From NCBI GenBank assembly GCA_016235265.1, contig JACRLI010000030.1:1-64000 (forward strand): a stretch of 64,000 nt of DNA. Reading direction: 5' to 3'. The position numbers were made by a program, and so were the translations under genes. This document shows, in pieces, positions 42,926-52,812 of the stretch. How positions within the stretch are numbered: position 1 is the stretch's first letter; each line of letters begins with the position of its first letter. Source of the stretch: Candidatus Eisenbacteria bacterium. Lineage in GTDB: Bacteria > Eisenbacteria > RBG-16-71-46 > JACRLI01. The notes beneath the pieces are model-generated. The model had not been told where the DNA came from, did no database searches, and was given only the letters and a program-made list of their open reading frames with translations.

Positions 42926-45900
42926 CTACCCCACCCGCACCAACCGCCCGGTCTTCGTCCCCCACTGCGTCTGCAGCCGCAGGAAGTACATCCCGGCGCC
43001 GGCCCTCGAGCCGGCGGTGGTGCGGCCGTCCCAGGTCCAGGAGTGCGGGCCGGCCGGGAAGGGCTCGTCCACGCGCCGTACCACCCGCCCGCCCACGTCC
43101 ATCACCTCGAGCACCGCGCGGCCGCCCTCGGGCAGGGAGAAGCGCAGCGTCACGGACCCGGTGCTGGGGTTGGGACGCGACGGGTAGAGCGCCAGGACCC
43201 GCGGGCCACCTCCCACACCCACGATGACTCCGGATGTGAAAGCCACGTCAATGGTGTGGTTGGCGGTTACGTTGGTGAAGGTGTAGGCGGTGTCCGGACC
43301 CACACTCACTCCATCCACCAGCACGTCTGCCACCACGTAGGCCGGGGCGGGCGTGATGGAGAAGTGCTGACTTCCCCCCACGTTCACCGACACCGCGCCA
43401 CTCGGCGTGATGCTCCCGTTGGAGCCCGCGGTGGCGGTGATGGTGTAGCTGGGCACCTTGAACTCGGCCACGGCGAAGTCCCCCCAACCCGTGAGGCCGG
43501 TGGCCTGGGTGCTGGTGGCGGTGCGCGCGCCGATGGCCGTGGGGTTCCAGCCACCGCTGTAGCGGCGGACCAGGAACGCGGCCGTGCTGGCCCCGCCATC
43601 CACGTCGCCGGCCGGGTACGCCAGCGTGACGTCGTAGCCGGTGAAGCTGGGCGTGCCGGTGGGCGTAAGCGACCACCAGCGGTTGACGGACTTGGCCGGG
43701 TCGAGGTCGGAGGCGGCCAGGCTCGGGTGGTCCGGGGTGGCGCAGGTGGCCGCCAGGTCGAAGACGCCGCTGTTGCCGCTCATGGTGACCGTCGCGGGCG
43801 AGTAACGGAGCGCATCGCCCACGTCGAATCTCACGGTGGGCGCGCCGGCGGCCATGCTCCGGTGCAGGTTGCCCACCACCCATCCCGTGGACTGCGCCGC
43901 GCCGGACACGCTGCCGGTGGAGCCCATGGTCAGCGCGCTGCCCCCCGTGGTGAGGTTGCCCAGCGCGAACATCAACCCGCCGCTCAGCGTGACGTTGCTC
44001 AGCAGGGATACGCCGCTGGCGTTGTTCACCGCGATGTTCGACGTGGCGCTGGTGTTGAGGGTGCCCTGCACCAGGATCGCCTGCGGCGCGGTGCCACCCA
44101 GCGCGAGCGTGAGCGCGCCGGCGGGGCTGAACGTGAGCGTGGCGCCACTCCGGACCACCACGTTGCCCTTGAGCGTGCCGCCACCGGTGAGGCTGCCCAG
44201 GTTCAGCGTGCCCGCGGACACGATCAGGCTGTCCATGATCCAGGCGTTGGAGCCGGTCGGCGCCAGGCTGGCGGCGGCGTTGTTCAGCTCGAAGTCGGCG
44301 TAGGTGCGGCCGGAGACCGACGGCGTGAGCGAGCCGTCCATGCGGAAGCGGCTGCCGTGCTGGAACACCGTCACGGCGTTGGGCGCGCTGGCGCCGAACG
44401 GGTTGGCGCCGGCGGACTGGATCATCAGCGAGCCGGACTGGAACACCGCCGAGTTGAGCGCTCCCGGCGCGACCCCGGTGCCGAAGAAGTTGCCGCTGAA
44501 GCCGGTGCCCAGCGTGAGCACCGCGCCCGACTGGAAGCTGAGGCCGCTGGCGCTGCCCACGATCATGCGGTGTGCCGCGCCGCCGACGGTCACCGCACCC
44601 CGTACAGTCCCCGTCGTGCCCGCGCTCAGTTGCAGCGTCAGCGCGCTGGTGCCGTTCAGCAACAGCGCGGATCCCGCCGCCACGTCCAGCGCCAGGCCGG
44701 AGGCCCCGCTGAGGGCCAGCGTGACCGCGGCGGAGGGCTGCAGCGCCACGGAGCTGTTGTTGGAGAGCTGCAGCTGGCCGATGGTCTGCGCCGGCACGCC
44801 GGTCACGGTCACCATCCCGCCGCCGTTGAAGATCAGCACGTCGTCGGTGGCCGGCGTGGTGCGCGTGGGCGTCCAGTTGGTGGCCGTGCCGTAGGCCGCG
44901 GTGCCGGCCTGGTTCCACACGTAGGCGTGCTGCGAGAAGGTGGCGGTGATGTTCTTGTTGCCGTCAATCAGCACATTGAGCGGGTTGGTGGCCCCGCTGG
45001 CGTCCCCGCTCCAGCCGGCGAACACCCAGCCGACCGTCGGATTGGCGGTGAGCTGGACCGTGCTGCCACCCAGGTAGTCGGGCTGGTCGGGGCTCTTCGC
45101 CACCGTGCCGCCGCCCACCGTGGTGATGTTCACGGTGTAGCTGGAGGGATCGAACGAGGCGCTGATGGTCTGGTCGGCGTGCACCGCCGGAAAGGTGTAG
45201 TCCGTCACGGCGCCCACCGAGCCGCCGTTCACCAGCACGTCCGCCACGTGGTAGCCGGCAGAGGGCGTGATGGCAAAGGAAGGCGTGGCGCCGTCGCCCA
45301 CGCCGATGGCGCCGCCGGGCGAGATGCTGCCGTTGGCGCCGGCGGTGGCGGTCACGGTCCATCCGGTCAGCGCGAAGTTGGCGTGGCTGGAATCGCGGCC
45401 CGCATTGCCCGCGCCGTCGTGCGCCGTTACGCGCACCCGTGCGGTGGCCGTGGGAAGCCCGGCGACGGTCCACGCGTGGCTGCCGCTGTTGGCGATCCCG
45501 CTGGCGATGACGGTGGGGAACGTGGCCCCGCCGTTGGACGAGTACGCCAGGTCCACCGAGGTCACGCCCACGTTGTCCGTGGCGGTCCAGGTGATGTTCT
45601 GCGAGGAGCCGATGGCCCAGCTCTCCCCGCCCACCGGGGCGGTGACCGTCACCACCGGGGCCTGCGTGTCCGAGGTGTTCACCGCGAAGGACACCGAGAT
45701 GGTCTGGTTGGCGTGCACCGGCGCGAAGGTGTAGCCCGCCGCCGCGCCCTCGGAGATCCCGTTCACCAGCACGTCCGCCACGTGATAGCCGGCGACCGGC
45801 GTCATGGTGAAGGTGGGGCTGGCGCCGTCCGCCACGCCGATGGTGCCGCTGGGCGCGATGCTGCCGTTGGCGCCCGCGCTGGCGGTGATGGTCCAGCCGG

Positions 45901-47116
45901 CGATGGTGAAGTTGGCGTGGCTCGAATCGGAGCCCACGTGGCCGGCCGCGTCATGCGCGATGGCGCGCACGCGGGCCGTGGCCGAGGGCAGCCCGCCAAG
46001 GGTCCAGGAGTAACTGCCGCTGTTGGCCAGGCCGGTGGCGATGACATTCGGGAAGGTGGCGCCGCCGTCCACCGAGTAGGCCAGGTCCACCGAGGTCACG
46101 CCCACGGCGTCGGTGGCGGTCCAGGTGATGTTGTGCGCGGAACCGAGGGCCCAGCTTTCGCCGCCCACCGGGGAGGTGATGGTGACCACCGGGGGAATGG
46201 TGTCGCCGGCGCCCGCGTCGCGGCGCGTGACCCAGATGGCCGCGTTCATGAACACCGAGCTGTCGGTGGTGCCGGCCTCGGTCCATCCGGTGAAGAGCGT
46301 GTTGCCGGGCTGGCCCGTGCCGTCGTCCATGGGGCTGCTGTCGCCGACGAAGACGATGCGTCCATTGCCGTACACCGAGCTGGCCACCATCGCCTGGGTG
46401 GTGCCGGCCTGCGAGGCGCCGTTCATCCAGACGTTGCCGCGCACCGTGGGATTGGTCGCCGGGTACAGGGTGAAGGTGTTGCCGGCGTGGAAGGACAGGT
46501 TGCTCACCGTGCCAAACGGTCCGTGGATGATGGAGTCCGTGGGTGAGCTGGACACGTTGGTCGAGACCTGGCTGATGCTGTTGCTGGGATCGCCGGTCAC
46601 GCCCCAGTGCACGCCCAGGACGTGGCCCGGGTCCAGGGCGTTGTACACCCGCGGCGAGTCCCAGCCGTCGCTGTCGCGGTCCGAGGAGTTGTGGTCGCCC
46701 ACCGCCACGATGCCGCCCCCGTTGCGCAGGAACGCGAAGATCGCGGTTGTCTCCGCCGCGGAGAATGGGTTCTGCGGCTCGGGGATGATGAACACGTCGT
46801 AGTTGGAGAGGTCGTGGGGGTTGGCCATGTTGCCGTAGGTGATGCCATAGGCCGAGGTGAGCGTGGCCACCGTATAGCCGCGCTTGACCATCGCCACGCC
46901 CCACGCGGAGATGCCGCCGAGCCAGTAGTTCTCGGCCGTGCCCGCGGTGATGCCAGTCTGCGCCGGCGCCGGAACGGGCATGTCCGTGTCGATGATCCAG
47001 TCGGACTGGCCGGCGGTCTCGCTCTTGGTGAAGTCGAACAGGGCCTTCTTGGGCGCCGCCAGGGCGGGCGCGGAGATCAGCAGGACGAGCAGCAGCACGG
47101 AGATGACCGGACGCAT
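42926..47116 (-). CDS. Very large secreted multidomain protein (DUF4350-like, Ig-like and InlB-type repeats, C-terminal sorting module)
   Basis: 1396 residues with a signal peptide (V-L-L-L-V-L-L-I-S-A-P-A-L-A). Residues about 40-290 resemble a class I glutamine amidotransferase-like/DUF4350 fold (Y-D-V-F-I-I-P-E-P ... G-G-G-I-V-A-V-G-D-H). Repeated units alternate Ig-like P-V-G-G-E-S-W-A-(L/I)-G-S-x-x-N-I-T-W-T-A-T-D with InlB-B-like G-A-N-G-S-I-x-P-x-G ... Y-H-V-A-D-V-L-V-N-G. A long beta-helical, Ser/Gly/Thr-rich region follows, then a third InlB-type unit. The end is a FlgD-Ig/T9SS-like module (P-S-R-P-N-P-S-T-G-S-V ... G-M-Y-F-L-R-L). Surface adhesin or matrix protein is likely. Confidence 0.85.
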   Translation of the reverse strand: MRPVISVLLLVLLISAPALAAPKKALFDFTKSETAGQSDWIIDTDMPVPAPAQTGITAGTAENYWLGGISAWGVAMVKRGYTVATLTSAYGITYGNMANPHDLSNYDVFIIPEPQNPFSAAETTAIFAFLRNGGGIVAVGDHNSSDRDSDGWDSPRVYNALDPGHVLGVHWGVTGDPSNSISQVSTNVSSSPTDSIIHGPFGTVSNLSFHAGNTFTLYPATNPTVRGNVWMNGASQAGTTQAMVASSVYGNGRIVFVGDSSPMDDGTGQPGNTLFTGWTEAGTTDSSVFMNAAIWVTRRDAGAGDTIPPVVTITSPVGGESWALGSAHNITWTATDAVGVTSVDLAYSVDGGATFPNVIATGLANSGSYSWTLGGLPSATARVRAIAHDAAGHVGSDSSHANFTIAGWTITASAGANGSIAPSGTIGVADGASPTFTMTPVAGYHVADVLVNGISEGAAAGYTFAPVHANQTISVSFAVNTSDTQAPVVTVTAPVGGESWAIGSSQNITWTATDNVGVTSVDLAYSSNGGATFPTVIASGIANSGSHAWTVAGLPTATARVRVTAHDGAGNAGRDSSHANFALTGWTVTATAGANGSISPGGAIGVGDGATPSFAITPSAGYHVADVLVNGGSVGAVTDYTFPAVHADQTISASFDPSSYTVNITTVGGGTVAKSPDQPDYLGGSTVQLTANPTVGWVFAGWSGDASGATNPLNVLIDGNKNITATFSQHAYVWNQAGTAAYGTATNWTPTRTTPATDDVLIFNGGGMVTVTGVPAQTIGQLQLSNNSSVALQPSAAVTLALSGASGLALDVAAGSALLLNGTSALTLQLSAGTTGTVRGAVTVGGAAHRMIVGSASGLSFQSGAVLTLGTGFSGNFFGTGVAPGALNSAVFQSGSLMIQSAGANPFGASAPNAVTVFQHGSRFRMDGSLTPSVSGRTYADFELNNAAASLAPTGSNAWIMDSLIVSAGTLNLGSLTGGGTLKGNVVVRSGATLTFSPAGALTLALGGTAPQAILVQGTLNTSATSNIAVNNASGVSLLSNVTLSGGLMFALGNLTTGGSALTMGSTGSVSGAAQSTGWVVGNLHRSMAAGAPTVRFDVGDALRYSPATVTMSGNSGVFDLAATCATPDHPSLAASDLDPAKSVNRWWSLTPTGTPSFTGYDVTLAYPAGDVDGGASTAAFLVRRYSGGWNPTAIGARTATSTQATGLTGWGDFAVAEFKVPSYTITATAGSNGSITPSGAVSVNVGGSQHFSITPAPAYVVADVLVDGVSVGPDTAYTFTNVTANHTIDVAFTSGVIVGVGGGPRVLALYPSRPNPSTGSVTLRFSLPEGGRAVLEVMDVGGRVVRRVDEPFPAGPHSWTWDGRTTAGSRAGAGMYFLRLQTQWGTKTGRLVRVG

Positions 47117-47242
47117 GGATACCCTTTCCCGGATGGCGGAGCGCGATGTTGGTCTGGGGGCAAGTGCGGCGGTCGCGAACCGGGGATGGCTCCCACGGCC
47201 TGCCAGCGGGCGTCCGACGCGATGGTCCTCGTGATCGAGACA

Positions 47243-47248
47243 ATTATA
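47243..47248 (-). promoter_or_regulatory. Candidate -10 box (TATAAT) for the large secreted protein gene
   Basis: A consensus TATAAT on the minus strand in an AT-rich island within very GC-rich DNA, about 127 bases upstream of the ATG at 47116. No good -35 is present at 16-18 bases. Confidence 0.35.
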
Positions 47249-47373
47249 TCATGCGCGGCCGGGGAACGGCCACGGGAATGGGGGCGGGGATGGGGACGAG
47301 AACGGGGACAGGATTACGCGTCGCGCGGGTGGGGCTGCCGGTTCAGGCCCGCTCCGCCCCGTCCGCGCCGGCG

Positions 47374-48570
47374 CTATTCCGGAATTCTCAGCGCCATCAC
47401 CGTAATGTCGTCCCCCGGCTCCACCTCCCCCAGGAAGGCGTTGAGCCCGCCCAGGGTGCGGTCCACGATTCCGCGGGCCGACAGGTCCGGCGGCAGCCCG
47501 GCCAGCAGCGAAATGAGCCGCTCATCGCCGAACATCTCCCCCGCGGCGTTCTCCGCCTCGGTGACGCCGTCGGTGAAGAACACCAGCCGGTCCCCGGGCC
47601 GCAGGGTCACGCTGCCCTCCGCGTAGCCCAGGCCCTCGAAGGCCCCCACCACCGTGCCGCCCTCCTCCAGGGTCTCGCGCGCGCCCGAAGAGCGCAGCAG
47701 CAGCGGCGGGTTGTGCCCGGCGTTGGTGTAGCGCAGCGCGAGCGTGCGCTTGTCCAGGTGGGCCAGGAACATGGTCACGAACTTCCCGGTGGAGCCGGCG
47801 CCGGTGGCCAGCGCATTCACCGTGCCGGTGATGGCCGCGGTGGATTCCTTGTCGGCGGCCTGGGTGCGCAGCGAAGCCTGCAGCATGGAGCCCAGGAGCG
47901 CGGCGGGAAAGCCCTTGCCCGACACGTCGGCGATGGCCAGCAGCAGTCCGTGCTCGCCCGCGGGCATGACGTCGTAGAAGTCCCCGCTGACCTGCCGCGA
48001 GGAGATGTTCACCGCGTGGACCTCGAAGCCCGGGCCCGTGGGGAACACGTCCGGCAGGAACGACTGCTGGATGCGGCGGGCGAGCTGCAGCTCGCCGTCC
48101 TCGCGCGCCCGCTTCATGGCGTCGAGATAGTACCGGTTCGCCATGACGATCCCCATGAACAGCGTGGTGAAGATCAGGATGAACGCCAGGAACACGCCCA
48201 GGCTGCGCAGGGACCCCAGCAGGCGCAGCCCGAAGAAGGCCTCCGACACGAAGGCCGCCAGGAACGCCCCCGCGATGCTCAGGCTGCTGAAGAACGTGAT
48301 CGTGTGCGCCACCGGCCGGGAGCCGTCGGGCAGCGGCCGGACCACGCGGGGAAACAGCGTGTGTTCCCCGACCCACATGGTCAGCGCGATGGTGTAGGTG
48401 AAGACCGCCGAGACGAGCATCAGCCCGGCCAGGTCGCCGGGCTTCCGGCCCAGGAGCAGCCCGAAGAGCAGGCCGAACCCGATCGCGATGAGCGGCGAGC
48501 GCCACAGCAGCGTGATCAGCCCGCGCACCGCGGAGCGGCGCGCGCTGGGGGTCCGGCGTTGGAGGCCCAT
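47374..48570 (-). CDS. RsbU/SpoIIE-type PP2C phosphatase with N-terminal membrane region
   Basis: 398 residues from the ATG at 48570. About four hydrophobic helices occupy residues 20-150 (L-I-A-I-G-F-G-L-L-F-G-L-L-L and later). They are followed by the linker A-R-R-I-Q-Q-S-F-L-P and a SpoIIE/RsbU phosphatase domain with V-S-G-D-F-Y-D, I-A-D-V-S-G-K-G, T-N-A-G-H-N-P, F-F-T-D-G-V-T-E and D-D-I-T metal-binding motifs. The family dephosphorylates anti-anti-sigma factors, releasing a stress sigma factor or other output. No anti-sigma or antagonist gene is adjacent. It lies 28 bases downstream of the GH13 gene on the same strand. Confidence 0.93.
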   Translation of the reverse strand: MGLQRRTPSARRSAVRGLITLLWRSPLIAIGFGLLFGLLLGRKPGDLAGLMLVSAVFTYTIALTMWVGEHTLFPRVVRPLPDGSRPVAHTITFFSSLSIAGAFLAAFVSEAFFGLRLLGSLRSLGVFLAFILIFTTLFMGIVMANRYYLDAMKRAREDGELQLARRIQQSFLPDVFPTGPGFEVHAVNISSRQVSGDFYDVMPAGEHGLLLAIADVSGKGFPAALLGSMLQASLRTQAADKESTAAITGTVNALATGAGSTGKFVTMFLAHLDKRTLALRYTNAGHNPPLLLRSSGARETLEEGGTVVGAFEGLGYAEGSVTLRPGDRLVFFTDGVTEAENAAGEMFGDERLISLLAGLPPDLSARGIVDRTLGGLNAFLGEVEPGDDITVMALRIPE

Positions 48571-48598
48571 GGGCGGGGAGTGTAGCAGATGGATGCGG

Positions 48599-51500
48599 TC
48601 AGGGCTTGGCGGACGCCTCGAGCAGCACATCCACCCGGTAGCCGCCCGCCTCGGCCGCGCTCCGCCGTTCCTCGACCTGGCGCTCGATGTCGCGCACCGC
48701 GGCGGCATCCGGAGCGCCCGCCGCGGCAACGTCCAGCAGCGCCCGCAGCGCCATCCACCACAGCAGCCGCTCGAAGGGCTCCTGGACCAGGTACTGCTCC
48801 CCCTCGTGCTCGTGCACGCCCACGGCCCACGCCGCGTTGGGATCGCGCAGCCAGCCGAAGGGGGATCCGGTTGGAGCCGGGCGCGGGCCCGCGTACGGCG
48901 CCCACTCGGCGTGCGTGAACGCCGCGCGCACCCGCGCCGCCACGCGCCAGCGTTCCTCGCCCTCGACGCCCAGCGCGCCCAGTGCGTCGGCCAGCGGCTC
49001 CTGCAGGCGCATGGCGTCGAAGAGCGCCGAGGCGGCGGCGTCCGCGTGCACGGGATCCTGGTATCCGCCGAGGGCTTCCAGCGCGCACCACGCGAGCACC
49101 GTGGCCCAGGTCGCCGCGGCGTGATCCGGTGGAGCCGGCGCGGACGTGGGGGCGGACGCGGTCGCGGGCGCCGCCGCAGGCGACACCTCCGGCGCCACAC
49201 GGCCGGCCGGCGAGGGCGCCACCCCGGGCCTGGCCCCCGGCGCCACGCTTCGCACTGCCGCCGGCAGGACCTCGCGCGCCGCCTCCGGCCACGGCCCGGA
49301 GAACAACTTCTCGAGTGCGGGGACGCGCACCGCGGCTTCAAGGCGCGCGCGTAGCGCCGAACAGGCTGATTCCAGCCCGCCCCGCCATTCGCGCGACGCC
49401 CCCAGGCCCACCGCCTGCCCGGCCTGCCCGGACGCGAAATGGCGCCCGGCCTCGAGGAACCTGCGCGTGCGGCGCACGGCCCTTTCCACGAGCGGCTCGA
49501 AGGCCGAGGGGGCGGCCGGGGCCGCGTCGGACCCCCCCGCCTTCGCAGCCGGCGCCGCAGCTTCCGCACCCTTCCCCGCACCCGCCTGCGCCAGCCCCCT
49601 CGCCAGCGCGGGCTCCAGCAGCGAACGCAGCGCGTCGTGGACCGGCTGCAGCTCCAGCTTGCGCAGCGCGTCGTCCAGGCTGGGCACGCCGTGGCCGGCC
49701 AGCATGTGGCTCAGCGCGCCCCACGGGCGCCCGCCGTCGTCGGGGATGTCGCGCCAGTCCAGGAGCACCCGGCAGGCGTAGCCGTCGAGCTTCAGGTGCA
49801 TGCCGCGCTCGGCGAGGTCGCGGGCGCGGTGCACGTACTCGAGGCCGCTGCGCGCGTCGCGGAAGGCCACCAGGCCGCCCGGATCGGCGCCCAGCCCGAA
49901 GGCCTCCCCCAGGCTCCTCTGTCGGAGGATCCGCGAGCCGTCGGGGGCCTTGGTGGCGTAGGCGCACGATACGCGGATCCAGCCTCGGGTGCCGGCGTGG
50001 CGGTTGTTGTAGACCACCAGGCCGCGCTCTTCGCCGCGCCGGTTGGAGTAGGCGTACACGTCCTCGTTCACGTGGCCGGCGTCGGTGTAGAAGTCGTACA
50101 GCAGGAAGTCCTGCGCGTCGGCGAACAGCGGCCGGCGGTGCAGCAGCGGGAAGATCTCGCGCTCGTGACGCCCCACCAGCCACGGATCGGGCTGCTCGTC
50201 GTAGTAGGCGCGGCGGTACTCCATGCCGTACTTCTCGGTGAGCCCTTCGATCTGGCCGTGTCCGAACATCGGCAGGCCGGGCAGCGTGATCATCAGGGTG
50301 CACACGCCGAAGTACTTGTCGCCCTTGCCGAACTGATCCACGGATGTCCGCTCGTCGGGGTTGCTCATGAAGTTGACGAAGCGCTTGAGCACCTCGGGGT
50401 CGAACTCGAGCGTGTTCTTCATGACGCTGCGGTAGTTGGCGTTCTCCTCGTCGCGCAGCATGTTCATGAAGGCGCTGTTGTAGACGCGGTGCATCCCCAG
50501 GGTGCGCACGAAGTAGCCTTCCATGAGCCAGAAGGCCTCGGCCAGCAGCAGCGTGTTGGGGGCCTCCGCGGCTACGCGATCCACCACCTCGCGCCAGAAC
50601 TCTGCGGGCATGGCGGCGTTGAATTCCGCGCGGGTCAGCCCGTGCTCGGCGCGCGTGGGAATGGCCCCGCCGGAGCCTGGCTCGGGGAACCACAGCCTCT
50701 GGTAGTGGCGCTTGGTGAGCGTCATCGCCGCGTCGAAGCGGATGATGGGAAACTGCCGCGCCACGTGCAGGATCGTCTGGATCACCGCCTCGCGCACTTC
50801 CGGGTTGAGGTAGTCCAGCTGGGCGGTGTCGTTCCACGGCATCGCGGTGCCGTCGTTGCCGTGGTAGAAGTAGCGCGTCTCGCCGGTGTGACGGTCCAGC
50901 CGCCGGAACACCACCGACGCGTCGGTGCGATCGTAGTAGTGGTCCTCGATCTTGATCTCCACGCGCCCGTCGTTGGAGAGGTCCGGCCCGTTGAAGCTGT
51001 ACGCCGGGAAGGGCAGGTGGCGAAGCTGCACGAACCACTCGGGGTGGCGGATCACCCACGGCGCGTCAATACCGACATGATTGGGCACCATGTCGCTGGC
51101 CAGGCGCAGGCCCCGCGCCGCGGCACGCTCGCGCAGGCCGGCGAAGGCCTCCTCCCCGCCCAGGTCCTGCGCGATCACGTAGTCGTCCAGCGAATACGCC
51201 GAGGCCACCGCGTCGGGATTGCCGCACAGGCGCTTGATCCGCTGCGAGGCGCGGCTGCGCTCCCAAACCCCGATCAGCCACAGCGAGTTGATGCCGCGGC
51301 GCACCAGTGCATCCAGTTCCTCGTCGGGGACCTGGTCCAGGCGGGTGATGGCCCTGCCGCAGCGGCGCGAGAGCTGGTCCAGCCACACGTACACCGTCTT
51401 GGCGATGAGCACCGTGCGCGGCATCCAGTCCAGGTCGCGGCTGAATCGCTCGTATTCGGGGTCCAGCCCCGCGTAGGAAACGACCCAATCGCGCCCCGAC

Positions 51501-52327
51501 GGCCCCAGTCCCGGCGGGGCCCCGCCGAACTGCCGCGCCGGGTGATAGCGCAGGAAGATGGCCAGCTCCTCCTCCTTGAGCACGTCCAGGGCGGTGAGCA
51601 GGCGGCGCACGAAGTCGCCCAGCAGCGGCTCCCACTCATCGCGGATGTAGGCCAGCTGGCCCTCCAGCGAGTCGGGCGAGGCCAGCGCGGGCGCACGCAG
51701 CAGGTCCACCAGGTTGCGGTCCCCGGGCCCGAACCGCGGGCGGGTGTCGAACCAGGCGCGCAGCGCGCCGGTGATCTCGCGATAGGCGGTGCCGGTGGCC
51801 AGTGCGCGGTCGTCGAACAGCTCGGCGAAGGGCCGGAAGGCCGGGTTCAGGTTGGCCAGCCACAGCAACATCATCTCTTCGAGGGCCACCGCGCGGTGCG
51901 GCACGCCGCCGGTGGCGCCGGCGAGCCACTCGGAGGCGCGGACCGTGCCGCGATACACCGGCACCACCGGGAACTCATCGGCGAAGGCCAGCAGCGCCCG
52001 GTCCAGCGCCTCGCGGCCCAGGCGCGCCTCGAACCACGGCAGCGCGTCGGTGAGGGCGCGGGGGTCGCGCTGCGCCCGGTACAGCGCCACCATGGCGTGC
52101 AGCGCCTCGTCAATGAGACCCATGGCGTAGAGCGCCCCGGGGTTGACCGCCAGCTCGGGATGCTGCCGCGCGCCGCGGACCGTGTTGATGCGGTGGGCGA
52201 AGTCGCGCGCGGCGTCCACGCCGGCGAAGACCACGTTCCCGCTCAGGACGAACAGGAGCGCGTCGAAGGCATAGCGGTCGCGCGCGGCGCGGGAGACGTG
52301 GAACTCGAAGACCGGCTCGGGGGTCAT
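48599..52327 (-). CDS. Very large GH13-family (alpha-amylase-like) enzyme
   Basis: 1242 residues from the ATG at 52327; no signal peptide, so probably cytoplasmic. The N-terminal ~400 residues are a family-specific helical region. The catalytic barrel contains L-A-S-D-M-V-P-N-H-V-G-I-D, I-I-R-F-D-A-A-M-T (nucleophile Asp), L-L-L-A-E-A-F-W (acid/base Glu) and F-M-S-N-P-D-E-R-T (third Asp). The C-terminal 350 residues are Ala/Pro-rich and mostly helical. The enzyme acts on alpha-glucans or trehalose-type substrates; its specificity is not assignable. It is about twice the length of a typical GH13 enzyme, and the downstream phosphatase gene is probably cotranscribed. Confidence 0.9.
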   Translation of the reverse strand: MTPEPVFEFHVSRAARDRYAFDALLFVLSGNVVFAGVDAARDFAHRINTVRGARQHPELAVNPGALYAMGLIDEALHAMVALYRAQRDPRALTDALPWFEARLGREALDRALLAFADEFPVVPVYRGTVRASEWLAGATGGVPHRAVALEEMMLLWLANLNPAFRPFAELFDDRALATGTAYREITGALRAWFDTRPRFGPGDRNLVDLLRAPALASPDSLEGQLAYIRDEWEPLLGDFVRRLLTALDVLKEEELAIFLRYHPARQFGGAPPGLGPSGRDWVVSYAGLDPEYERFSRDLDWMPRTVLIAKTVYVWLDQLSRRCGRAITRLDQVPDEELDALVRRGINSLWLIGVWERSRASQRIKRLCGNPDAVASAYSLDDYVIAQDLGGEEAFAGLRERAAARGLRLASDMVPNHVGIDAPWVIRHPEWFVQLRHLPFPAYSFNGPDLSNDGRVEIKIEDHYYDRTDASVVFRRLDRHTGETRYFYHGNDGTAMPWNDTAQLDYLNPEVREAVIQTILHVARQFPIIRFDAAMTLTKRHYQRLWFPEPGSGGAIPTRAEHGLTRAEFNAAMPAEFWREVVDRVAAEAPNTLLLAEAFWLMEGYFVRTLGMHRVYNSAFMNMLRDEENANYRSVMKNTLEFDPEVLKRFVNFMSNPDERTSVDQFGKGDKYFGVCTLMITLPGLPMFGHGQIEGLTEKYGMEYRRAYYDEQPDPWLVGRHEREIFPLLHRRPLFADAQDFLLYDFYTDAGHVNEDVYAYSNRRGEERGLVVYNNRHAGTRGWIRVSCAYATKAPDGSRILRQRSLGEAFGLGADPGGLVAFRDARSGLEYVHRARDLAERGMHLKLDGYACRVLLDWRDIPDDGGRPWGALSHMLAGHGVPSLDDALRKLELQPVHDALRSLLEPALARGLAQAGAGKGAEAAAPAAKAGGSDAAPAAPSAFEPLVERAVRRTRRFLEAGRHFASGQAGQAVGLGASREWRGGLESACSALRARLEAAVRVPALEKLFSGPWPEAAREVLPAAVRSVAPGARPGVAPSPAGRVAPEVSPAAAPATASAPTSAPAPPDHAAATWATVLAWCALEALGGYQDPVHADAAASALFDAMRLQEPLADALGALGVEGEERWRVAARVRAAFTHAEWAPYAGPRPAPTGSPFGWLRDPNAAWAVGVHEHEGEQYLVQEPFERLLWWMALRALLDVAAAGAPDAAAVRDIERQVEERRSAAEAGGYRVDVLLEASAKP

Positions 52328-52812
52328 GGGGGCGATACTACCATGTTGCCGTGCCGTCGGCCGGGCCGCCTGCGGCTCGGTGCCCCGGGGTCTTCGAGGC
52401 ACGCCCTCCGCCGCCGGGTGCCCGCCGGGGTTGTTTCATCCGATGATGGAGCAAACTAGCTCAGCGCATTGAGTAGTCCGCGGGGCCTTCCGTGCGAACC
52501 CTCGCGGGAGCAGCGAACCCACAATCCGCCCCGCGGCTCGTAAAAGGTGCGTGCGCATGGCGGGGAGCATGAGTAGCCGGGCTGGTGAGTGGCGCGTGAA
52601 GGCGCGGCACCAGAACCACTCAACTCATTGTCCCGCATGGTCTTTCCGGGCCATTCCGTGGACCCAGGCTGCGGGTGCAGCGGGCCCGGCCCCCGGCCCC
52701 GCCCGCGGGGCACGTCGCAGCCCGTATGACCTGCGTCATGTTCACGGCCCGAATCACCCGGCAGGATGTTGCGCGAACCCCGGTGCCACCGGTCCCAACA
52801 CAGGAGGAACGA
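52328..52812. other. Divergent intergenic region with a CRP/FNR-like palindrome
   Basis: About 485 bases between the leftward GH13 and rightward octahaem gene starts. ATGAC-CTGC-GTCAT at 52726-52739 is an inverted repeat of the size and spacing used by CRP/FNR-family regulators, about 74 bases before the cytochrome ATG. A very GC-rich run at 52680-52720 can form hairpins. No gene recognised. Confidence 0.4.

Noticed and set aside
42911..46546. 1211-codon open frame on the plus strand
   Set aside because: Fully antisense to the secreted repeat protein; His/Gly/Arg/Ala-rich with no recognisable domain, so a high-GC shadow.
49439..52459. 1006-codon open frame on the plus strand
   Set aside because: Antisense to the GH13 gene with its catalytic motifs; its product lacks any family signature.
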